This document shows, piece after piece, positions 1-6,241 of a DNA stretch of 6,645 nucleotides. The first letter of the stretch is position 1. The number at the start of each line of letters is the position of its first letter. Below the pieces are notes generated by a model, which worked only from the letters and a program-made list of their open reading frames with translations, did no database searches and was not told where the DNA came from. Origin of the DNA: an uncultured Clostridia bacterium (lineage in GTDB: Bacteria; Bacillota; Clostridia; Oscillospirales; Acutalibacteraceae); contig CAMJHI010000127.1 of NCBI GenBank assembly GCA_946405475.1, positions 1-6,645 on the forward strand, written 5' to 3'. The position numbers and the translations under genes were made by a program.

Positions 1-1
1 C

Positions 2-196
2 AAGGAGTATCGCGACGCGCTCCAAGCGAGCGAGACGACTATGTTTCTGACCGAGTATAAACGGTTCGAGTCCAACAAGGGCGCCAAAACGATTCCCTTT
101 TCGGTGGGGCGTTTTTCCATGCTCTTCGATTTTCCTCGATTTTCCTCGTTCCAGCTCTTTTTTCTTGTTTTTCTCATTTACTGTTTCGTGCTTTGA
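2..196 (+). CDS. Possible 3' end of an unidentified gene (partial)
   Basis: One frame is open from the window edge to a TGA at 194-196. Its first 30 or so codons have GC-rich third positions like the real genes here and read as an ordinary hydrophilic protein end (KEYRDALQASETTMFLTEYK). After about base 120 the same frame runs through T-rich DNA and gives a phenylalanine- and leucine-rich tail that is probably not real protein, so the true gene may end differently. A terminator-like hairpin at 86-116 lies inside this frame, which argues against the full extent. The minus strand is also open over 120-1 from an ATG, so strand is not settled. No family was recognised and no function is proposed. 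Confidence 0.22.
   Translation, partial: KEYRDALQASETTMFLTEYKRFESNKGAKTIPFSVGRFSMLFDFPRFSSFQLFFLVFLIYCFVL
86..116 (+). terminator. Weak bulged terminator-like hairpin
   Basis: AAAACG (86-91) pairs with CGTTTT (110-115). Inside it, TCCC (94-97) pairs with GGGG (106-109), with one G-U pair and a two-base bulge (92-93). The loop is TTTTCGGT and the T-run is the right arm itself (112-116). The A-run on the left means it could act on either strand. The pairing is visible, but the bulge and the overlap with an open frame keep this a weak call. Confidence 0.3.
126..145. repeat. Two tandem copies of a 10-bp unit
   Basis: TCGATTTTCC occurs at 126-135 and again, identical and adjacent, at 136-145, followed by a partial third start (TCGTTCC). 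The repeat opens the T-rich stretch before the 184-212 promoter. On the minus strand each unit contains GAGGA-like sequence. It may be a simple slippage product. Confidence 0.6.
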
Positions 197-212
197 GCTT
201 TTGTGATATAAT
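184..212 (+). promoter_or_regulatory. Extended -10 promoter
   Basis: A perfect TATAAT at 207-212 is preceded by the extended -10 dinucleotide TG at 204-205 with one spacer base. The hexamer 17 bp upstream, TTTCGT (184-189), is a poor -35, which is common for extended -10 promoters. The preceding 60 bp are strongly T-rich and could act as an upstream element. The expected start is about 218-220. No well-supported gene follows at once; the first intact one is the oxidoreductase at 784, so this may drive a long leader or a decayed gene. Confidence 0.6.
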
Positions 213-221
213 AACATAAAA

Positions 222-407
222 ATGTCGGATGATCGGCGCGCGCCGGTGGAGCTTCGCTTCGAGGCGCGGAACCCGAATTGCTGTCTTACGTTTGTGTTGG
301 AGAAACTGTATTTCACAACGATGACCGCATTATGGATGGCTCTGCTCACGCTTCTTTCGGGCGGAGCGGCATCGGTTTTGCAAGATATATCTAAAAAGTT
401 TCGCTGA
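222..407 (+). CDS. Doubtful 61-residue ORF with one hydrophobic segment
   Basis: An ATG at 222 opens 61 codons to a TGA at 405-407. Codon third positions are moderately GC-rich, and residues about 34-52 (TALWMALLTLLSGGAASVL) could cross a membrane, with a basic C-terminal end (SKKFR). No ribosome-binding site precedes the ATG, and the ATG lies only a few bases after the expected transcription start of the promoter at 207-212, so it would have to be read from an almost leaderless mRNA. No family was recognised. It may be a chance ORF or a fragment of a decayed gene. Confidence 0.2.
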   Translation: MSDDRRAPVELRFEARNPNCCLTFVLEKLYFTTMTALWMALLTLLSGGAASVLQDISKKFR

Positions 408-481
408 TCGGCATGGACCCGCTGGCCAGTCCCACTCTCTCACTCGAATTTTGAAATCCGACGATCTCTCAGATGCTATGA

Positions 482-783
482 GCAACGTTATTGAAGACGG
501 CGAGATCACGAAAGAGTTTTCGGTTTACAGGATTGGTGAAGGGGTTGATTATCTGCCTGCTGGTCGTGGCGCTGCAGTTTCTTGCCCGGATGCAGAAGGA
601 TCAGAAGGGGCATGGCGACCTGCCGCCGTTGTACCGGTCTCGGCGGCAGCGTGACGGTCACAGAACTGCTGAAAACCGCCGGGCTTGAGCCCCTTTGCGG
701 AAAAGTACTGAGGACGTCTGCGAGGCGGCGAAACAGTTGCTGGACGGCATGGAACTGACCGGGATCGACTATATGGAGGGCGT
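482..783 (+). pseudogene. Apparent broken gene for a small membrane-anchored protein
   Basis: The frame open from 482 (TTG at 491) to a TGA at 686-688 gives a basic start, a clear membrane segment (GLIICLLVVALQFLA), then KDQKGHGDLPPL. At about 634 the coding-like codon use moves to the next frame, which reads GLGGSVTVTELLKTAGLEPL (from 636). At about 700 it returns to the first frame, which reads EDVCEAAKQLLDGMELTGID up to the oxidoreductase start. Codons in the chosen frames end mostly in G or C; the alternatives do not. The simplest reading is one gene with two compensating indels, either true decay or sequence error. No ribosome-binding site precedes 491 and no stop is found near 784, so both ends are also missing. 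The protein was not recognised. Confidence 0.3.
775..780 (+). promoter_or_regulatory. Ribosome-binding site of the oxidoreductase gene, short spacing
   Basis: GGAGGG ends 3 nt before the ATG at 784, closer than the 8 nt seen for the two ABC genes. It supports 784 as the start because the next in-frame candidate, GTG at 811, has no such site. The ATG at 773 overlapping the site belongs to a different frame. Confidence 0.6.
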
Positions 784-2571
784 ATGGCTTTTCAAACGAT
801 TGAACATTATGTGGATTTCTGCGTGGTCGGCGGCGGGCTGGCCGGGATGTGCGCCGCCATCGCCGCAGCCCGGGGCGGTTCCAAGGTCGCACTGGTTCAC
901 GACAGACCGGTGCTGGGCGGCAACGCCTCGTCGGAGATCCGTATGTGGATCTGCGGCGCGCAGGGCGACAACAACAGAGAGACCGGCATCCTTGAAGAGA
1001 TCGAGCTGGCCTCCCTTTATCGTAATCCCGACAAGCTCTACCCGGCGTGGGACGCCATCCTGTATGAGAAGGTCAGGTGCGAGCCGAATATCACGCTGCT
1101 GCTCAACTGTTCCGTATTCGACGCGGCAATGGACGGCGACCATATTGTGTCCGTCACCGGCTGGCAGGGGACGGCCCAGCGGATGCACAAAATCCATGCC
1201 GCGCTGTTCGCGGACTGCTCCGGCGACAGTGTGCTGGCCCCGCTGACCGGGGCGCAATACCGCGTGGGACGGGAAGCGGCCTCCGAATTCGGGGAAAAGA
1301 CCTCGCAGCATGCCGCTGACCGGCAGACCATGGGGATGAGCTGCCTGATCCAGATGCACAAAACCGACCGGCCCACCCGGTTTATCCCGCCGGCATGGGC
1401 CAAAAAACTGACGGCGGAGGAGCTGCGGCTGCGGACACCGCAAATGGAAAACAGCGGCGAGAATTTCTGGTACCTGGAGCTGGGCGGCAACCGGGATTCT
1501 ATCCACGACACAGAAGAACTCCGGGACGAGCTGCTGGCGCTCGCTTACGGCATGGCAGACTATATTAAAAACAGCGGAGAAGTCCCCGACGCGGATCTCT
1601 GGGAGCCGGAGTGGATCGGTTTTCTTCCCGGCAAGCGGGAATCCCGCCGCATGGTGGGCCCCGTGATCATGACGCAGGGCGACGTGCTTTCCGGCGGGCG
1701 GTTCCCGGATGTGGTCGCCTATGGCGGCTGGCCGCTGGACGACCACCACCCGGGCGGCTTTTACCACGCGGGCAATCCCAACGTCTGTGGCGCGACGCCC
1801 TCTCCCTACGGCATTCCTTATCGGGCGCTGTATTCCGTCAACGTGCCCAACCTTTTCTTCGCGGGCCGCAACATCTCCGTCACCCACGCGGCGCTCAGCA
1901 GCACAAGGGTGATGGCCACCTGCGCTCTGCTGGGGCAGGCCGTGGGTACGGCGGCGGATATCGCGCGGGAATACGACCTTTCGCCCGATGGGGTCTATGC
2001 GAAAAAGCTGGATCTGCTGCAGCAGCGGCTGATGGACAACGGGTGTTTTCTGCCCTATCATACACGGCGGATCGCGGAGGTCTGCCGGAACGCAGCGCTT
2101 TCCTGCGAAGGGCAAACACCGGACAATCTGGAAAACCTGCGCGGCGGGATCGACCGCAACCACCGTCTGTACGGGGCGGAGGACCGCCGGGTGACGCTGT
2201 CACCGGGGAAGGCTGTGACCTATACCTTCGATCCGCCCGCGCGGCTGTGCTTTGCCCGCCTGCGGTTCGACGCGGACCTGAACCGGGATACGCTGCCGGG
2301 GGACGGGGTCGAGCGCAAACATGTGATGCGCGCCAACCGCACGCCGGACAGCCCTTCCACCCATCTGCCGACCACACTGGTAAAAAGCTATGCGCTGACG
2401 GCGGTAACGGAGGCGGGAGACCGGATCACCGTGGCCGAAACGGAGGAAAATGTGCTGGGCTGCGTCAATATCCCGCTGCCTGACGTGCCTCTCGCAAGCG
2501 TCTCGCTGACACTGCGTGCCACATGGGGCGGCGATCCCGCGGCGGCGCTGTTTGCGTTTGACGTGCGGTAA
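784..2571 (+). CDS. FAD-dependent oxidoreductase (FAD_oxidored family)
   Basis: A 595-residue flavoprotein, probably cytoplasmic since no signal peptide is seen. The dinucleotide-binding motif VVGGGLAG lies at residues 14-21, followed at 39-59 by HDRPVLGGNASSEIRMW.. and GDNNRETG, which are hallmarks of the FAD_oxidored family (often mislabelled xanthan lyase). The second FAD-contacting segment, LFFAGRNISVTHAALSSTR, is at 357-375 with MATCALLGQAVG after it. Residues about 110-350 form the substrate-binding part. Residues about 455-595 are beta-rich (FARLRFDADLNRDTLPGDG near the middle) and resemble the C-terminal domain usual in this family, so the protein looks complete. The ATG has GGAGGG at 775-780, only 3 nt away, which is tight, but no better start exists. 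The family's substrates are largely unknown; members often sit near carbohydrate genes, but no such neighbour is visible here. The gene stands alone between a broken-looking region and its own terminator. Confidence 0.93.
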   Translation: MAFQTIEHYVDFCVVGGGLAGMCAAIAAARGGSKVALVHDRPVLGGNASSEIRMWICGAQGDNNRETGILEEIELASLYRNPDKLYPAWDAILYEKVRCEPNITLLLNCSVFDAAMDGDHIVSVTGWQGTAQRMHKIHAALFADCSGDSVLAPLTGAQYRVGREAASEFGEKTSQHAADRQTMGMSCLIQMHKTDRPTRFIPPAWAKKLTAEELRLRTPQMENSGENFWYLELGGNRDSIHDTEELRDELLALAYGMADYIKNSGEVPDADLWEPEWIGFLPGKRESRRMVGPVIMTQGDVLSGGRFPDVVAYGGWPLDDHHPGGFYHAGNPNVCGATPSPYGIPYRALYSVNVPNLFFAGRNISVTHAALSSTRVMATCALLGQAVGTAADIAREYDLSPDGVYAKKLDLLQQRLMDNGCFLPYHTRRIAEVCRNAALSCEGQTPDNLENLRGGIDRNHRLYGAEDRRVTLSPGKAVTYTFDPPARLCFARLRFDADLNRDTLPGDGVERKHVMRANRTPDSPSTHLPTTLVKSYALTAVTEAGDRITVAETEENVLGCVNIPLPDVPLASVSLTLRATWGGDPAAALFAFDVR

Positions 2572-2572
2572 A

Positions 2573-2605
2573 GTTCAGCGAGCCGTTGCTCCGCTGAACA
2601 GTTTT
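2573..2605 (+). terminator. Hairpin directly after the oxidoreductase stop
   Basis: GTTCAGCG (2573-2580) pairs perfectly with CGCTGAAC (2592-2599). AGC/GCT (2581-2583 and 2588-2590) extends it inward around a one-base bulge, leaving loop CGTT. It begins two bases after the stop codon and is followed by AGTTTT. The T-run is short (four), so it may be a moderate terminator or an mRNA 3'-end stabiliser. Confidence 0.6.
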
Positions 2606-2739
2606 GAGAAGAGCAGAACATGTCGAAATAACACAGGATCGTCCGGAGGCTTCTCACGACTCACGGCTTATTTGCAACACGTTCCGCCTTCGCGGTATCT
2701 GATGGGTGCAGCAACCGAAAAGGAAGAGCAAACCATTAC

Positions 2740-2762
2740 GGACAGGGGACGGTTCCTCGTCC
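2740..2762. repeat. REP-like imperfect palindrome
   Basis: GGAC at 2740-2743 pairs with GTCC at 2759-2762. Inside, after one mismatch, GGGGA (2745-2749) pairs with TTCCT (2753-2757) using two G-U pairs, leaving loop CGG. The core GGGGACGGTTCCTC resembles dispersed GGGGACGGTT-type palindromes that I recall from many anaerobe genomes, some linked to REP-associated (Y1, IS200-like) transposases. That resemblance is from memory. Only one copy is in this window and no transposase gene is here. Confidence 0.4.
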
Positions 2763-2831
2763 GAATGCCTGAAGACAAGGAGCAGCCCTTTTTCTTCATT
2801 TCAGTTTTTTTAATTCATTCTCAGGTTGAAA

Positions 2832-2865
2832 GCCTTGAAACTGCGTTGGTTTCAGGGCCTTTTTT
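2832..2865 (+). terminator. Intrinsic terminator, plus strand
   Basis: GCCTTGAAAC (2832-2841) pairs with GTTTCAGGGC (2849-2858) as a 10-bp stem with one G-U pair and loop TGCGTTG. It is followed by CC and a six-T run at 2860-2865. It is the best plus-strand terminator in the region, 260 bp after the oxidoreductase stop, and would stop read-through from the first hairpin before it reaches the convergent ABC genes. Confidence 0.8.
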
Positions 2866-2922
2866 GTTGTTTGGGTAACTGGAAAGTGACGAAGTAGTTT
2901 TTTGCGACTGACCAAAAACACA

Positions 2923-2942
2923 GTTGCCTGGCATAGGGCAAC
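2923..2942 (-). terminator. Second minus-strand hairpin with U-tract
   Basis: Read on the minus strand, GTTGCC (2942-2937) and GGCAAC (2928-2923) form a 6-bp stem, extended by a G-U pair. It is followed by TGTG and TTTTT (down to about 2914). It lies beyond the stronger hairpin at 2980-3012 and could be a back-up terminator for the ABC operon. Confidence 0.4.
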
Positions 2943-2979
2943 CGGTGAATTGTTGTGGCTCTTTAGAGGCAAAACAATC

Positions 2980-3012
2980 CGCCCCGACAGCTTAAACCAA
3001 GCTGCCGGGGCG
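2980..3012 (-). terminator. Strong GC-rich hairpin after the ABC operon
   Basis: CGCCCCG (2980-2986) pairs with CGGGGCG (3006-3012) and CAGCTT (2988-2993) with AAGCTG (2999-3004), with one A-C mismatch between them and loop AAACC. It starts 20 nt past the permease stop. On the minus strand it is followed by GATTGTTTT, an imperfect U-tract; on the plus strand only by TTTC. The stem is very stable, so it is taken as the operon terminator and may work in both directions. Confidence 0.7.
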
Positions 3013-3032
3013 TTTCTGATGGGGGAGAACCG

Positions 3033-5336
3033 TTAGTTGTAGTTGTAATAGCGCACGGAATCCGGCGCGTCGGCTTCGGTGATATATTTGCGCACCTGTG
3101 TGCCGTCCTCGTATTCGATGCAGCAGAAATAGCCGGTGCCCTGCGTGAAATAGTGCAGGTGCATGTTCGGCAGCAGCGCGGTGATCTGCTTTTGGTCGGT
3201 GACGGGGTTGGCGAAGGTAAGCGTTTCCTCACCCTCAAAGTCCGCCGTGTCGCCTATGAGCACGGCATGAACGTCCGGCGTGAAGGCGACCGTTCCGTCG
3301 TATGACGCGCCGCTGCTTTTGATGGCGGCCGGGCAGAAGCTGATGCTTTTGATCGACTCGGCGGGCTGCGCTTCAAACAGCCCCATCAGGTCGTTCTTTT
3401 CAAAAAAGGCGAGGGTATCCGTCATGTCGGCGGTGAGGTAAAACACCGGCTCGTTCGCGGCGTTGGCGGGGTTGTAGTTCATCGGCAGCGAGCCGGTTTC
3501 GTTCGGTGCGCCGTCAATGTCCTTCACGCGGAACCACAGCGCGCCCACCGCGGGCGATTCGGGGAAGAACCGCTGCAGCACCGATTGTCGGCTCAGATCG
3601 GCCAGCAGCGCCGTTTTCAGCGCTGCGTGTTGCTGTTCGGTCAGGGTCAGCGGGTGGAACGAATCCTCATCGAGCGCGGCGTTCACGGCGACCACTTCGC
3701 CAATCTTTTCGTTCAGCGCGGCGATCCGGCCGCTGTGGAACGCGGTCTGAAGCTGTTCGCGGAACAGATCGCTGTCCGTGATGGTCAGGCACTGATTCAG
3801 CGCCGCCATATCGGCGCGGTCATAATAGCGCAGCAGGGTCTGCCCGTTTTTGAGCGTGTAACGGATCAGCACGCAGGTGTCGAGGTACCGGCTGCTTTTC
3901 AGATCCTCACTGCCCAGCTGGATGAACTTGCTGTGGATGCTGCGCACCTGTTCGATGTCGCGCGCCGTGGTGAACTTGCCGAACAGCGCGGGTTCAAGCG
4001 TGAAGCCGCAGCCCGCGTCATAGCCGTAAGGCGACACGCTGCTGTTGCCCGATTCGACCGGGACCGTGTTGACGGCGACGGAGGAGATCTCGGCATAGCG
4101 GATCGCTTCGGTTTCGGGCAGCCGCGCGGCGTAGCCGAAGCCGCCCGAGATCAGCACGAGGAACACGGCGGTGATCGAAACCAATTGCAGCAGCATCAGG
4201 TGAAGCTGTTGGCAAACGGCTTTGGCGCTGTGGGTCAGGATCAGCAAAATGACAAAGATTGTCAGCAGCATGGCGAGGCTGCCGACGATCATGGCGGCCA
4301 CGGTGTGGTGCTGCAGGATGAGGAACGTGAGCATATAACAGCCGCTGCCGCAAATGAAAGCGGCCAGCCGGTTGAGCGTTTTGCCGGCGCCCAGAAAGCC
4401 CGCGATCTCCATTTTGCGGTGGCGGTAGACGTTTACCGCGATCAGTGCGATCACGGCGGAAACGAGCAGCCAGATCAGCGCGGGGGTAAAATCGGGGCGC
4501 ACCCAGTTTTGCTCTGACGCGCCGAACATTTCCGCCAGCTTGGGCAGCCCGTCGACCCCCTTGTAGCCCGCCAGATAGGCGGAAGAGCCGGAATAGGCGA
4601 AGGTGAGCGGATTATAGTTGGCCAGTGCGCCGAACAGACCGCCGGTGAGTCTGGTTTGACCGCCGGAATCCAGATAGGTCGTCAGCGAAAAGGGGCAGCC
4701 GTACAGCAGCACGGAGGCGCACAGCGACAGCCCGCCGAAAAAAACCGAGGGCGCGCCGAGCAGCAGCAGGCTGAACACAAGGCTTTCGATCAACGTGCCA
4801 ACGCCGCAGGCGACGCAGGCGAACACCGTGTAGCAAACCGCCGCAAGGCTGACAAAGCTGACGGTCGCAAACAGCAGCGACCAGAGCAGCTGGACGTTGA
4901 AGCCGAGGAAGATGCCGCTGATGAGCCCACTGAGCAAAAACGGCACGGCGATGCTCAGCGTCAGCAGCAGCAGTCCGGCAAAATAGCGCGACAGGAACAG
5001 GGCGGAGCGCTTGACGCCCATGCTGGCGTAAACATTCGAGGCGCGCACCGACAGCATGAAGCGGAACATCACGACGCCCAGAATTAGGCTGAACAGCACC
5101 GTCTGCCCGAGCAGGAAGAACGACAGCAGGCCGCTTTCGGTGCCCAGCACGAAGACGTATGTGTCTTTGAGGGCGCCGCCTTGCCGCTCGCCGAGCAGAT
5201 GCACCAGCGTGCTCAGCGGCAAAAGCACCAGCAGCGTGGCGGTGAACAGGGCGGCGTAAAGGCTGCCGCCGCGCAGAGCAAACCGAAAGGAAGCGCCGGC
5301 AACCGATTTATTCGGTGAAGAAGCCTGAGAAGTCAT
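3033..5336 (-). CDS. ABC-2 type transporter permease with large extracytoplasmic C-terminal domain
   Basis: A 767-residue membrane subunit. Predicted membrane segments lie near residues 27-48, 68-95, 118-145, 149-178, 181-214, 286-303, 323-342, 345-367 and 377-403. Basic stretches (RHRK at 305-308, VKRSALFLSR at 108-117) place the N-terminus and the 96-117 loop inside. That loop has the look of the coupling segment of ABC-2 permeases. With nine segments the remaining 404-767 should be outside; it is soluble, acidic and mixed alpha/beta, with no lipobox or catalytic motif seen. It may correspond to the outer domain of bacillar permeases carrying DUF6449, but I cannot confirm this. The ATG at 5336 has GGAGGG 8 nt upstream and lies inside the ATPase gene (29-nt overlap), so the two are probably translationally coupled. 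The substrate is unknown. An export role is inferred from the ABC-2 architecture and the absence of a binding-protein gene. Confidence 0.85.
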   Translation of the reverse strand: MTSQASSPNKSVAGASFRFALRGGSLYAALFTATLLVLLPLSTLVHLLGERQGGALKDTYVFVLGTESGLLSFFLLGQTVLFSLILGVVMFRFMLSVRASNVYASMGVKRSALFLSRYFAGLLLLTLSIAVPFLLSGLISGIFLGFNVQLLWSLLFATVSFVSLAAVCYTVFACVACGVGTLIESLVFSLLLLGAPSVFFGGLSLCASVLLYGCPFSLTTYLDSGGQTRLTGGLFGALANYNPLTFAYSGSSAYLAGYKGVDGLPKLAEMFGASEQNWVRPDFTPALIWLLVSAVIALIAVNVYRHRKMEIAGFLGAGKTLNRLAAFICGSGCYMLTFLILQHHTVAAMIVGSLAMLLTIFVILLILTHSAKAVCQQLHLMLLQLVSITAVFLVLISGGFGYAARLPETEAIRYAEISSVAVNTVPVESGNSSVSPYGYDAGCGFTLEPALFGKFTTARDIEQVRSIHSKFIQLGSEDLKSSRYLDTCVLIRYTLKNGQTLLRYYDRADMAALNQCLTITDSDLFREQLQTAFHSGRIAALNEKIGEVVAVNAALDEDSFHPLTLTEQQHAALKTALLADLSRQSVLQRFFPESPAVGALWFRVKDIDGAPNETGSLPMNYNPANAANEPVFYLTADMTDTLAFFEKNDLMGLFEAQPAESIKSISFCPAAIKSSGASYDGTVAFTPDVHAVLIGDTADFEGEETLTFANPVTDQKQITALLPNMHLHYFTQGTGYFCCIEYEDGTQVRKYITEADAPDSVRYYNYN

Positions 5337-6210
5337 AATCGGTTCCCTCCATTTCCTCCAGGAATATCTCTTCCAGCGTCAGCGGGAATTGCTCCACCAG
5401 CAGCGGCTTGAGCGACTGAAGCTGCTTGGTGACAACGTCGGGGTTTTCCGCGGTGGAAAAGCTGATGATCTTGCCGTCCTGCCTGAAGCGGGTGTGCGGA
5501 ATGCCGTTGAAATATTCCTCGCTCATTTCCTGCGCGAATACCGCGCGGATCTTGCAGCGGCTGTGGCTCATTTCCTCCACGGAATAATCCAGCGCCAGCG
5601 TCTTGCCGTTGATCAGGCCGATGCGGTCGCACAGGTCGCTCAGCTCATGTAGGTTGTGCGAAGAAATGATCACGCTCGTGTCGGTTTCCGCCACGTATTG
5701 CGTGACCAGGTTTTTGACGATGGCGCGCTTTTGCGGGTCGAGCCCGTCAAAGGATTCATCCAGCAGCAGCACGTTCGGGTGCGCGGAAAGCCCCAGTACC
5801 AGCTCCGCCTGCCTTTGCATGCCTTTTGAAAACCCGCTCAGGCGTTTTTTTGTTTCCAGCCCGAAGGCGTCCGCCAGGCGGTGGAACGTGTCCATGCGGA
5901 AGCCGGGGTAAAAATTGGCATAAAACGCGGCCATCTGTTCCATGCCGGAATAGGGCAGAAAGTACAGATCGTCCGGCACGAGGAACAGGTTCTGCTTCAC
6001 GGCGGGATTGTCCCGCACGGGCTGCCCGTTGACGAGCACGCTGCCGCTGTCGGGTCGGTAAACGTCGGCCATGGTTTTGAGCAGCGTGGTTTTGCCCGCG
6101 CCGTTGTAGCCGACAAGCCCGTAGATCATGCCGCTTTCCACCTGAAACGTAATGTCCTGAATGGCGGTGAGATTGCCGAATTTTTTGGTGATTCCGTTGA
6201 CTTCGATCAA
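5308..6210 (-). CDS. ABC-2 type transporter ATP-binding protein
   Basis: A 300-residue cytoplasmic ATPase that should power the permease encoded just downstream. Counted from the TTG at 6210, it begins IEVNGITKKFG as usual for the family. Walker A GYNGAGKTT is at 34-42, the signature is FSKGMQRQ (127-134) in place of LSGGQ, Walker B is VLLLDES (147-153) with D151 and E152, the D-loop GLD is at 156-158 and the switch histidine is H185. The Q-loop glutamine is replaced: FLVPDDLYF at 76-84. A VPDD or VPED form here is familiar from YtrB-like and related ABC-2 ATPases. The last 80 or so residues form the extra C-terminal part seen in exporter ATPases. The TTG was preferred over ATG 6243 and TTG 6270 because GGAGGTG lies 8 nt before it and the promoter covers the other two. 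The GntR regulator often linked to YtrB-type operons is not seen. Confidence 0.92.
   Translation of the reverse strand: MIEVNGITKKFGNLTAIQDITFQVESGMIYGLVGYNGAGKTTLLKTMADVYRPDSGSVLVNGQPVRDNPAVKQNLFLVPDDLYFLPYSGMEQMAAFYANFYPGFRMDTFHRLADAFGLETKKRLSGFSKGMQRQAELVLGLSAHPNVLLLDESFDGLDPQKRAIVKNLVTQYVAETDTSVIISSHNLHELSDLCDRIGLINGKTLALDYSVEEMSHSRCKIRAVFAQEMSEEYFNGIPHTRFRQDGKIISFSTAENPDVVTKQLQSLKPLLVEQFPLTLEEIFLEEMEGTDYDFSGFFTE
5345..5350 (-). promoter_or_regulatory. Ribosome-binding site of the permease inside the ATPase gene
   Basis: On the minus strand GGAGGG is followed by 8 nt (AACCGATT) and the permease ATG. It lies within the last codons of the ATPase gene, so ribosomes finishing the ATPase could restart here. 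It fixes the permease start. Confidence 0.75.
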
Positions 6211-6218
6211 ACCCCGTA

Positions 6219-6225
6219 CACCTCC
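6219..6225 (-). promoter_or_regulatory. Ribosome-binding site that fixes the ATPase TTG start
   Basis: On the minus strand GGAGGTG lies 8 nt before TTG 6210, the same spacing as for the permease. No comparable site precedes ATG 6243 or TTG 6270. Confidence 0.8.
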
Positions 6226-6241
6226 GCGTTTAACTGCTTTC

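Larger units (their letters stand above)
222..783. other. 560-bp stretch without a convincing intact gene
   Basis: Between the promoter and the oxidoreductase start there are only short overlapping open frames on the plus strand. Coding-like codon use appears in patches (222-407, 482-633, 636-700, 701-783) that do not share one frame. A small perfect inverted repeat, GTGAC-G-GTCAC, lies at 651-661. A hairpin with CCGC at 676-679 and GCGG at 697-700 around GGGC/GCCC has TTTT after it only when read on the minus strand. No RNA gene was recognised. Confidence 0.5.
2572..3032. other. Convergent intergenic region
   Basis: The oxidoreductase (+) and permease (-) genes end towards each other here. 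The region holds the hairpin at 2573-2605, a REP-like element at 2740-2762, a plus-strand terminator at 2832-2865, and hairpins at 2923-2942 and 2980-3012 for the minus strand. A plus-strand open frame crossing 2516-2878 runs through two hairpins and overlaps the end of the oxidoreductase gene, so it is not taken as a gene. Bases 2606-2739 show nothing recognisable. Confidence 0.7.

Noticed and set aside
1..120. Minus-strand open frame from an ATG at 120 to the window edge
   Set aside because: Its codon use and residue composition are less convincing than the plus-strand frame, the spacing from the nearest GAGG is too long, and it crosses a terminator-like hairpin. Kept only as an alternative for the first 120 bases.
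676..700. Hairpin CCGC-GGGC-TTGA-GCCC-GCGG read as a minus-strand terminator
   Set aside because: It has an internal loop and only four T after it on the minus strand, no minus-strand gene ends nearby, and it lies inside coding-like plus-strand DNA.
769..2163. 464-codon minus-strand open frame opposite the oxidoreductase gene
   Set aside because: It mirrors a gene with clear FAD motifs, is rich in Arg, Pro and His as expected for an antisense shadow of GC-rich coding DNA, and has no start signals.
1611..2483. 290-codon plus-strand frame inside the oxidoreductase gene
   Set aside because: It is a frame-shifted shadow rich in Gly, Arg and Ala; the in-frame product carries the conserved C-terminal FAD motif over the same bases.
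2516..2878. 120-codon plus-strand frame after the oxidoreductase gene
   Set aside because: It starts inside the oxidoreductase gene and runs through the hairpin at 2573 and the terminator at 2832, with no ribosome-binding site.
3585..4517. 310-codon plus-strand frame opposite the permease gene
   Set aside because: Its residues are mainly Gln, His, Asp, Ala and Arg, typical of an antisense shadow, while the minus strand encodes a coherent membrane protein with a ribosome-binding site.
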